Positions 1 through 6,096 of a stretch of 64,000 nucleotides of DNA are shown in pieces (the stretch's first letter is position 1; every line of letters starts with the position of its first letter). Under the pieces are notes generated by a model. It made no database searches, was not told the DNA's origin, and was given only the letters and a program-made list of their open reading frames with translations. Position numbers and translations under genes: made by a program. Source of the DNA: Chitinophagaceae bacterium (GTDB taxonomy: Bacteria > Bacteroidota > Bacteroidia > Chitinophagales > Chitinophagaceae); NCBI GenBank assembly GCA_024103425.1, contig JAGFIS010000029.1, positions 1 through 64,000 on the forward strand, in the 5' to 3' direction.

Positions 1-91
1 CGTAGGAACGCAATCCACCTTCGGTGGAGTAAAGTTGCTACGTGCCGCCGGCGGCGACACTCTCGCCCCTTTACCGAGTTGCGTTCCTACG
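1..91. repeat. Inverted-repeat element at the left edge
   Basis: A 12-base arm (CGTAGGAACGCA, 1-12) returns as its exact reverse complement at 80-91. Smaller nested complements lie between them (CCACC/GGTGG near 16-26, GTAAAG/CTTTAC, and the palindrome GCCGCCGGCGGC near 46-57). The stretch can therefore fold on itself as one structured unit. It has no open reading frame. It abuts a second hairpin beginning at 91. It may be a REP- or MITE-like element or a recombination site; the window edge prevents seeing whether it continues. Confidence 0.55.
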
Positions 92-251
92 CGGCGCTTG
101 ACCAAATTTCCCCCACCTCAGTTTTGCAGGACTGCGTCCTACAAAACGCTTGACTGAAATTTGATCCCAAAAAATAAATTCCTCGTGTCTGAAAACAAGT
201 TTTCAGCCACCCATTTATTTTTTGGAACTTCGTCAAGCGCCGCGTTAGCGG
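91..251. repeat. Long imperfect hairpin, attC-like
   Basis: Nested complementary arms are visible: GCGGCGCTTGAC (91-102) with 232-243, CGCTTGAC (147-154) with 232-239, CCAAAAAATAAAT (167-179) with 213-225, and CTGAAAAC (189-196) with 199-206. The right edge is GTTAGCGG (244-251), whose complement CCGCTAAC opens the next hairpin at 911. The bases 131-180 recur at 5881-5930. Long imperfect hairpins with short conserved ends resemble integron attC sites, but GTTAGCG does not fully match the GTTRRRY core, so that identity is an inference. Confidence 0.55.
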
Positions 252-279
252 TCATAAAACTGACATCATCATAGTCAAT

Positions 280-897
280 ATGAAAAATGTTGAAAAAGTA
301 AGATTCAATTCAGCACACAGTGTTCTTTGGTATTTAGAGAAAAACACCTCACCAAAGAAACCTGAATGGAGGAGCCTAATAACCAGTTTTCTTTATAACC
401 TATACGATATTGCCAACAAAAACTATGGACTTGACATTAACTTAAAACTCGTTGATGGAATCCATATCCTTTACAGAGAAAAACTTTTGTGCTTTATGCA
501 TATTAGACAGAAACATATTCTTCTTCATCTTCATCAGAAAAGTTTGCTATACAACCATTCAATCACTAAGAAATTTAAAATAAAACATTCTGGCTCATGG
601 CCACAAATGTTTAAGCTTACAACAGACGAAGAACTTGAAGTTCTTTTAAAATATTTCAGGAAATTAAAAGTTGTTAATCGGAAAGAGTATTTTAAAACAA
701 GACGTATTTCAGCCAAGATTCAAGAATTTGTTTATGATAGGGATAAAGGTAAATGTGCAAGATGTGGGTCATCAATTGACTTGCATTTTGACCACATTAT
801 ACCTTATTCAAAAGGAGGCAGCAGTGATGACGTTAAAAACATTCAGATTCTTTGTGCAAAATGTAATTTGCAAAAAGGAAATAGGAAGTTTGTATAA
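280..897 (+). CDS. HNH endonuclease domain protein
   Basis: The C-terminal 55 residues form an HNH nuclease domain with two zinc-binding pairs, C159-x2-C162 and C192-x2-C195, the catalytic-type D171-H172 and an Asn at 187. The first ~130 residues are basic and match no family I recognise; they may bind DNA or a partner. No signal peptide is seen, so it should be cytoplasmic. HNH proteins of this size cut DNA in mobile elements, defence systems or repair. The gene stands alone between two long imperfect hairpins (91-251 and 911-1067), a cassette-like arrangement. The leader is AT-rich with no clear ribosome binding site, as is common in this phylum. The domain call is firm; the biological role is unknown. 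Confidence 0.8.
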   Translation: MKNVEKVRFNSAHSVLWYLEKNTSPKKPEWRSLITSFLYNLYDIANKNYGLDINLKLVDGIHILYREKLLCFMHIRQKHILLHLHQKSLLYNHSITKKFKIKHSGSWPQMFKLTTDEELEVLLKYFRKLKVVNRKEYFKTRRISAKIQEFVYDRDKGKCARCGSSIDLHFDHIIPYSKGGSSDDVKNIQILCAKCNLQKGNRKFV

Positions 898-910
898 TGA
901 AAGTAACGAA

Positions 911-1067
911 CCGCTAACATTGGGCTTGCTTCCATGCCGGCTGACGGAATAAAATCTCAGCATTTGGAATTCTATTGAATCCCGAACTGTTCGGGATTCA
1001 GGCTGAAACGACTTCAAATTCCGGTGCGAAAAGCAAGTCTCCGGCTGTTACTGATATGTGGTTGGGC
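911..1067. repeat. Long imperfect hairpin downstream of the HNH gene
   Basis: Four nested stems can be read: CTTGCTT 925-931 with 1031-1037, CGGAAT 945-950 with 1018-1023, TCAGC 957-961 with 1002-1006, and an 11-bp perfect core 976-986 with 990-1000 (three-base loop). It opens with CCGCTAAC (911-918), the complement of GTTAGCGG at 244-251. It ends at GTTGGGC (1061-1067), which fits the integron core GTTRRRY. The stem set has the size and shape of an attC site. An exact RYYYAAC partner for GTTGGGC was not found, so the assignment is tentative. Confidence 0.5.
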
Positions 1068-1118
1068 GTATGAATACCATATCTCGGTGGACTTTTTATT
1101 TCAATTTTCTCCTCTCTG

Positions 1119-1210
1119 CTCCGCTCTCACGCGACTTCAGACGCTGTGAGGGTGTTTGGCGGCCTCCTGGCCGCTATCCATCAAATTCAAAAATCCCCAT
1201 CCGAAGAAGA
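1119..1210 (+). repeat. Direct repeat, copy A (left of sigma module)
   Basis: This stretch aligns with 3605-3700 in the same orientation. Both begin CTCCGCTCTCACGCG, continue with CTTCAGACGC and GTGAGGGT, and share ATCCATCAA and a CCCAT-C-GAAGA ending, with a few substitutions and small gaps. The two copies enclose the hydrolase/sigma/membrane-protein module. No convincing protein is encoded: an open frame at 1058-1249 crosses it but is read as chance. Confidence 0.65.
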
Positions 1211-1264
1211 GAAATTACCTCTGCCGGGGAGCAGCATGCCGGGGGATAAGTCAGATGCCCGACG

Positions 1265-1314
1265 AAAATATTAAATAAGGGTTTAGGCTTTCACACCTAA
1301 ACCCTTAATATTTT
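1265..1314. terminator. Hairpin, probable terminator before the sigma module
   Basis: AAGGGTTTAGG (1277-1287) pairs perfectly with 1296-1306 across an 8-base loop, and the stem is extended by AAAATATT (1265-1272) with 1307-1314. A/T-rich flanks on both sides would allow termination in either direction. The rest of the 898-1438 gap holds only the hairpin and repeat described separately and an AT-rich leader for the gene at 1439. Confidence 0.55.
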
Positions 1315-1438
1315 CCGAGAGCCTTATACCTTAAAGAAACCATCTATAAACAATCAAAATAAATTCTTCTAAAAAATATTTTTGTAAGATTTTAATACTT
1401 TCTGCATCTAAAGAGATAAATAAGCAACCTCAATAAAA

Positions 1439-2308
1439 ATGAAAAAGTTTTTTCTAATTCTATTATCTCTTTTCTTGACTGTTGCATCTATGGCGCAAAA
1501 TGCAATTGTTGTAAATCAAATTAGTGAGCAAGGAAACCCTATTATTTTTCTGCCTCACATTGGCTGTTCATCTGAAATGTGGAATGAAATTGCAGCCCAT
1601 TACAAAAACACGCATTCAGTTTATTTAGTGGATTTTGCAGGTTTTAATGGGCAAAAAGCCATTGATTCTCCTTATACCGAAAAATATGTGAATGCATTAA
1701 GTCAATACATCAAAGGAGAGCATTTGAAAAATATTATTCTGGTTGGACAAAATTATGGTGCATTTGTAGCAGTAAAATTGGCAATAGACAATGAAGTAAA
1801 CATTAAAGCTATTATTGCTTCTGATTTCTACCCTAAACTAAGTATGGTTATAGACCGTGACATTACTCCTGAAAAATTAGAAAAAATGAAAACCGGTATC
1901 CGGCGGGGATCAATGCAGGCAGACGATACTACTTTCACTGCTAATCAAAGGCAAACGGCTGAAATGATGAATTTCAGCAAAGCAGAAGATATAAATCGTT
2001 TTGTACAATGGCAGCAAAAATCTGATAGAAAAACACTGGCAGAAACATTATGCGAACAATTAGAAAGCAATCTGCTGCCTCAGTTGAAAAATAATAAAAC
2101 GCCTATGCTGGTATTTACTACCTGGTACTTTGCAAAAAAATATAGAAATATGACTATATCAGAAGCTGATAGCGTATTGAAAGAAATGTATGGTGACACA
2201 CCCAATGTAATTCATAAAGTAACTGAAGAGGCAAAAGATTTTATTCCTAACGACCAACCTGAATGGTTTATTGGTGAAGCAGATAATTTTTTAAAAGCGG
2301 TGAATTAG
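1439..2308 (+). CDS. Exported alpha/beta-hydrolase fold protein with degenerate active site
   Basis: The N-terminus (about 1-20) is a signal peptide ending MAQ, so the protein is exported. The body reads as an alpha/beta-hydrolase: an oxyanion-type loop near FLPHIG, a D-x-x-G strand end (VDFAG) and a nucleophile elbow. The elbow is GQNYG (103-107), with Asn105 where the family has its catalytic Ser. Near the C-terminus, where relatives have a catalytic His before the PEWF motif, this protein has Asp267. Both changes argue for a non-catalytic, possibly sensing or binding, protein. Its stop overlaps the GTG start of the ECF sigma gene by one base, so the two are translationally linked. The fold is fairly sure; the loss of activity is inferred from family knowledge. 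Confidence 0.75.
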   Translation: MKKFFLILLSLFLTVASMAQNAIVVNQISEQGNPIIFLPHIGCSSEMWNEIAAHYKNTHSVYLVDFAGFNGQKAIDSPYTEKYVNALSQYIKGEHLKNIILVGQNYGAFVAVKLAIDNEVNIKAIIASDFYPKLSMVIDRDITPEKLEKMKTGIRRGSMQADDTTFTANQRQTAEMMNFSKAEDINRFVQWQQKSDRKTLAETLCEQLESNLLPQLKNNKTPMLVFTTWYFAKKYRNMTISEADSVLKEMYGDTPNVIHKVTEEAKDFIPNDQPEWFIGEADNFLKAVN

Positions 2309-2799
2309 TGAGTAATAAGCAAAAGATATTTAATGTTCTTTTTTCAGAGTATAAAGATTGGGTTTATCGGCTTTGCTATGCTTATACAAGAAACGAAGTA
2401 CAAGCAGAAGACCTTGTGCAGGAATGTTTTTCAAAAGTATGGATACATTTAGACAGCTTTCAGCATCGTTCGAATTATAGTACATGGATTTATCGGATTG
2501 CAGTCAATACCTGCCTCATGCAGTTAAGACAAGAAAAAAATAATCTTGTGGTATATTCTGACCAACTTAAAGAAAATATTTCGGAAGATGATACTCCTTC
2601 CATAGAAGAGCAATCAACCAAACTGTACAAAGCAATTGCACGATTACCGGAGATAGACAGGATTATTATTTCAATGGTGTTGGAAAATGTTCCACAAAAG
2701 CAAATTGGTGAAGTGCTTGGCATCACAGAAAATAATGTGAATATTAAAGTACACCGCATTAAAAAACAATTACAACTTTTATTATTAAAAGAACAATAA
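2308..2799 (+). CDS. ECF-type RNA polymerase sigma factor
   Basis: At 163 residues it is the normal length for an extracytoplasmic-function sigma factor. Region 2 (about 10-75) has the YRLCYAYTRN and AEDLVQECFSKVW signatures, and region 4 (about 108-158) has an ARLPEIDR helix followed by a helix-turn-helix with the QIGEVLGITENNV motif. It would direct RNA polymerase to a specific promoter set. The GTG start overlaps the stop of the upstream hydrolase-fold gene, and the next gene begins one base after its stop, so the three form a tight operon. The likely antagonist is the membrane protein that follows. The signal it answers to is not visible. Confidence 0.92.
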   Translation: MSNKQKIFNVLFSEYKDWVYRLCYAYTRNEVQAEDLVQECFSKVWIHLDSFQHRSNYSTWIYRIAVNTCLMQLRQEKNNLVVYSDQLKENISEDDTPSIEEQSTKLYKAIARLPEIDRIIISMVLENVPQKQIGEVLGITENNVNIKVHRIKKQLQLLLLKEQ

Positions 2800-2800
2800 A

Positions 2801-3403
2801 ATGGAAAAGGATTTTGAGGAACTCAAAGTGCTGTTTCAGCAAAAACACATTTCGGCAACATTCAACGAAAAAGTCGTTGAGCAAAAGGCTCGTAATAATT
2901 TAGCAATATTGAAAAGAAATCATTTAAAGACGATTATTTTGTTTGTGATAACAGCGATAGCCCTATTTCTGATTGATGAAATAGCTTCAGAAAAAATAGT
3001 TACATCGTCTTATGGATTTTGGATACTGATAGGATGTTCACTCTATTATGCAACAAGTAAAACATACCTGCTATATCGTTTAAATGCAATCAAGCCAACT
3101 GATGATACACTACATACAATCAAACAACTGAAAAGCTATAAAAAAATGAATACCGGGTTGCTTACTTATGGAGAAGTTGTGTACACAATAGTTCTGACAT
3201 TTGGTGTTTATCTGTATTTGCTACCGGTATTTGAGCAAATGTTATTGGATAAATCCAAACCTGCAATGGCATATTTTTGGTGTTTAGGGGTAGCTTATAT
3301 CTGCTGGATACTGTTTTATACTTTTTACATAAAAAGAAAACGAATGAATAAAGACAGCCAAATCATTGAAAATTATATTAGCGACCTGACCAGAATTGGC
3401 TAA
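2801..3403 (+). CDS. Four-helix membrane protein, candidate anti-sigma factor
   Basis: The protein has a charged, soluble N-terminus of about 40 residues with an EELKVLFQQ helix, then four hydrophobic segments at roughly 42-60, 70-92, 118-142 and 155-176, and a short basic tail. It starts one base after the sigma stop codon. In Bacteroidota, a small membrane protein immediately after an ECF sigma gene, with this kind of N-terminal helix, often acts as the anti-sigma factor. No zinc-binding anti-sigma motif (HxxxCxxC) is present, so the role rests on context and shape alone. Confidence 0.65.
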   Translation: MEKDFEELKVLFQQKHISATFNEKVVEQKARNNLAILKRNHLKTIILFVITAIALFLIDEIASEKIVTSSYGFWILIGCSLYYATSKTYLLYRLNAIKPTDDTLHTIKQLKSYKKMNTGLLTYGEVVYTIVLTFGVYLYLLPVFEQMLLDKSKPAMAYFWCLGVAYICWILFYTFYIKRKRMNKDSQIIENYISDLTRIG

Positions 3404-3505
3404 TTTATAAAACCTAATTTCTGTCTTTTCACAGGAGCAAAATTGACATTAGACAAAGAATGATTCCCAGCCATGTCTTCGCTAAAAGTATTTAAAGAAA
3501 AAGCC

Positions 3506-3566
3506 TTCTCTCAGGAGCTCCGTTCCGCTTCGGCTACACCTTCGCTCCACTACGCTCCTGAGAGAA
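3506..3566. repeat. Perfect 13-bp inverted repeat
   Basis: TTCTCTCAGGAGC (3506-3518) is the exact reverse complement of 3554-3566, with a 35-base pyrimidine-rich loop. It lies ~100 bases after the membrane-protein gene. There is no T-run, so it is not a classic terminator; it more likely belongs to the repetitive intergenic DNA of this region. The remaining gap to 3980 shows repeat copy B and otherwise nothing recognisable. Confidence 0.5.
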
Positions 3567-3604
3567 TAGATAATCAAATATGCAAAAATTAATCTACTTT
3601 TAAA

Positions 3605-3700
3605 CTCCGCTCTCACGCGCCTTCAGACGCAGTGAGGGTTTGTCGCGGACTTCTGACCGTAATTGAATCCATCAAGGTTTAATGTTCCCATCTGAAGATG
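3605..3700 (+). repeat. Direct repeat, copy B (right of sigma module)
   Basis: This is the partner of 1119-1210, same orientation, opening with the identical 15 bases CTCCGCTCTCACGCG and diverging mainly in the middle (TTGTCGCGGACTTCTGACCG against TTTGGCGGCCTCCTGGCCG). The ~2.4 kb between the copies holds exactly the three-gene sigma module. From 3701 to 3980 I see no gene and no clear structure. Confidence 0.65.
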
Positions 3701-3980
3701 GCACAACGCCCTCCTGTTCAGAAGACGAAGGAAATATCATCCTGAGCGAAGAAGAAGGAGAGCAGGAAGCACAGATACAATCTGTGAGAAATTACCAGGC
3801 ACGGGTGACGCTTCGCTTAACACCACCGCCGGTTCATTCTTGATTAAATTTCTCCTGAATATTTATTATTGTTTTTTTACCGGGAAGAACTTTCATAATT
3901 TTTTTTATCCATCCTTTGTGTATTTTATGAATGAAAAATTTCATTTACGTTTGTTTAATGATCAGTTAAAATAGTTGGAT

Positions 3981-4418
3981 ATGGGCTTGAAAAAAAATCT
4001 CATTATCGGTGGCGTTGCGGCAGCAGTACTGATTCTTGGATTCATTTATCTGCTGCATAATTCTGTAAAAGTCGTCCATAAGGAGGTTACAGATCAGAAG
4101 CCCTATTCGGAACTGCTGAATCAGGATTTTTATACGAAAGCAGAGACCGCTCTGCTAAAGCTTGATAAATACATTTATATAAAAGAACCCTATTGCATAA
4201 CCGAAAATTATTATGAAGGTGATCCGATTGAAAGGATGATTCCGGCAGGTACCAAAGTGAGATTCACAAAGGCTTTCAGCCGATACAGTGCTGTGGCGGG
4301 CAACACAACTGTAGTACTCGTAGGGGATCTGACTACTGAAGGAAAAACATATCGTTTTGAATGGAACTGGGATGGTACCGGCAGTGAAAACAAACTTTTT
4401 GCTAAAACCGGAAAATAA
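3981..4418 (+). CDS. Small membrane-anchored protein of unknown function
   Basis: Residues 5-24 (after a short KK) form one strongly hydrophobic segment, so the protein is probably inserted in the inner membrane or exported, with a soluble domain of about 115 residues outside the cytoplasm. That domain ends in an aromatic strand (EWNWDGTG) and contains a threonine- and valine-rich stretch that looks like beta structure. I recognise no family. ATG at 3981 was chosen; an in-frame TTG lies six bases earlier. It is followed 40 bases later by another orphan gene. The frame is clean and its codon use resembles its neighbours. Confidence 0.6.
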   Translation: MGLKKNLIIGGVAAAVLILGFIYLLHNSVKVVHKEVTDQKPYSELLNQDFYTKAETALLKLDKYIYIKEPYCITENYYEGDPIERMIPAGTKVRFTKAFSRYSAVAGNTTVVLVGDLTTEGKTYRFEWNWDGTGSENKLFAKTGK

Positions 4419-4458
4419 CTCCAACAACGGCCACTGACATTGGTCCGATTGATCTGAG

Positions 4459-4968
4459 ATGAAGAATATGAGAATGAAATTAGACGAAGATGATTTTTTA
4501 AAGATTCAGCTGCTGCGTTACGACCAGGCTGACGAACAGACGGAAAGGTATTATTTTTCTGAAATGTCAACACTGCAGGCACTGCGTCTTCTTCCTCCTG
4601 ACCAAAAGATTATCCAGGTCGAAATTTCAGTATTCACCTGGCAGGGGCAATATGTGGAAGAAGATCACACTGCTTCGCTAAAAACAGTGGGTGAATTCTT
4701 TGAATTTTTTTTGTCACATACCGATTATCAGATTCATGACTGCTGTTTACATATCGAGTGCGGCCTGGTCATTGAAAGTCACGATGACGGAGAAGTATCT
4801 TTCAGCTTCAGTGACAGCGGTAAAGGCGATGAGCTGATCGGTATGCTTTTCCAAAGATATCAGCTTAAGGATTCACTTATCGGTATTATGAAAAGAAATC
4901 CCGGACGGTACCTGGAAATTGGAGGCGACGGCAGCCTCATCCGAATTTCCGATGATTTTTTAGACTAA
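4459..4968 (+). CDS. Uncharacterised cytoplasmic protein, acidic
   Basis: A 169-residue acidic protein with no signal peptide or membrane segment. It has a hydrophobic strand pattern in the middle (HDCCLHIECG, 95-105) and an ELIGMLFQRY helix near residue 128. The composition resembles immunity-type or accessory proteins found in variable islands, but no motif confirms that. It lies between two other orphan genes in the same direction with gaps of 40-50 bases, suggesting one transcript. The alternative starts at codons 4 and 6 cannot be excluded. Confidence 0.6.
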   Translation: MKNMRMKLDEDDFLKIQLLRYDQADEQTERYYFSEMSTLQALRLLPPDQKIIQVEISVFTWQGQYVEEDHTASLKTVGEFFEFFLSHTDYQIHDCCLHIECGLVIESHDDGEVSFSFSDSGKGDELIGMLFQRYQLKDSLIGIMKRNPGRYLEIGGDGSLIRISDDFLD

Positions 4969-5018
4969 GTCATAAACATAACTGCCTGCTGAACGGTATT
5001 GAAGTTGAAATTAAAATA

Positions 5019-5819
5019 ATGAATATGAGCTTTAGCGAAAAGGAGATATTGGAAGAAATGGATCTGGCATTCAACAATAAACCGGGCCGATATTTTCCAC
5101 CGGCTAAGGAAGGAGATGTTCTTCTCAATTTTTTCCCGGACCTCGAACACGGTTACTGTCTCACGGCAGGAAACAGGTTTCATCTGTATGCAGACAGCGA
5201 ACACTGGGCAGTGGTTTTTGAGAAATCGGGTTATCAGAACCGAAGAACAACCGCCGAGATCGAACTCAATTACTACGGAAACTGTATCAACTGGCCGGTG
5301 GAGCCGGGACCGGACGGCAATTACATTACCAATTCATACGGTGTGATGCTGATTGATTCTGATGAATTTGGCCGGATTGAAAACCGGGAAGGAGATGAAA
5401 TGGAAACCTTTGAAATGATCAGTCCGGACACTGATAAAATCAGGGTCAGAGATACCCACATCAATTTTGACAGCAATTACAGCAATTACGAGAAACTCGG
5501 GATTCAATTCAATGAGGACTACAATCCACGAAAGCTGATTGGTTTTGGAGATCTCATCCGGTATCTGAGTGAAACCGATCCACAACTGATTGCGGCAACC
5601 GAAGCTGAAATCAGGAAAGTCTTCAGCACTGAAATCCCCAAACTGATGACTATTGATGATTTTCATTTTACAAGTGTCTTCGACAGGACAATTCCTCCGA
5701 GCCGTCAGGAAACTTACCGGCTGATGGCCAAAGTGCTGACAACCGGCGACTACAAAGAGTGGAAGCCGGTTCTGCCCCCCAATAACAGTTGGAGAAACTG
5801 GGAATCCGGAAATCTGTGA
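5019..5819 (+). CDS. Conserved hypothetical protein (resembles DUF7003 family)
   Basis: A 266-residue soluble protein whose N-terminal half carries the pattern FPDLEHGYCLTAGNR, HLYADSEHWAVVFEKSGY and EIELNYYGNC. From memory this resembles the uncharacterised Bacteroidota family called DUF7003; that naming needs a profile search. The C-terminal ~80 residues form a second, helical part with an RETYRLMAKVL segment. No catalytic motif stands out. Relatives tend to sit alone or next to other orphan genes, as here. No partner toxin is visible nearby. Confidence 0.6.
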   Translation: MNMSFSEKEILEEMDLAFNNKPGRYFPPAKEGDVLLNFFPDLEHGYCLTAGNRFHLYADSEHWAVVFEKSGYQNRRTTAEIELNYYGNCINWPVEPGPDGNYITNSYGVMLIDSDEFGRIENREGDEMETFEMISPDTDKIRVRDTHINFDSNYSNYEKLGIQFNEDYNPRKLIGFGDLIRYLSETDPQLIAATEAEIRKVFSTEIPKLMTIDDFHFTSVFDRTIPPSRQETYRLMAKVLTTGDYKEWKPVLPPNNSWRNWESGNL

Positions 5820-5880
5820 ATCTGTTAATCGGACAAAAATTTCTTTCCTGCCTCACTTTTTTCCGGGGTGTCGGACAAGT

Positions 5881-5930
5881 CGGGTGCCCTACAAACGACT
5901 TGACGGAAATTTGATCCCAGAAAATAAACT
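5881..5930 (+). repeat. Second copy of the 131-180 repeat arm
   Basis: Aligned without gaps to 131-180, this stretch shares CCT-ACAAA, the TTGAC/GAAATTTGATCCCA block and AAAATAAA, about four fifths identical. In the first copy this sequence is the left arm of a long hairpin; here no right arm follows. Two short hairpins come next instead (GGCAAA 5956-5961 with 5969-5974, and CCCC/GGGG at 5978-5995). It is probably a decayed or partial copy of the same element. The gap 5820-6096 has no gene. Confidence 0.6.
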
Positions 5931-6096
5931 CTCAAACCGGCAACTAACCATCCGAGGCAAACCTGCTTTTTGCCCTGCCCCTGTCTCAATTGGGGTAAAA
6001 TCAAAAAAATAATTCACAGGAATAGATTATATTATGTAGAAAAGAAACCATATCATTGCATTCAATCTATTTTTTACACCCTTAAAAATCTGTTCC

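Noticed and set aside
671..952. Open frame of 93 codons overlapping the HNH gene
   Set aside because: It lies inside the HNH coding region in another frame, and the HNH motif proves which frame is used.
1058..1249. Open frame of 63 codons starting at GTG
   Set aside because: It begins inside the hairpin's right edge, runs through repeat copy A and has no protein-like composition; copy B shows no matching frame.
1..6000. Integron with integrase, transposon or prophage
   Set aside because: No integrase, transposase or phage structural gene is present in the window; only repeat and hairpin evidence exists.
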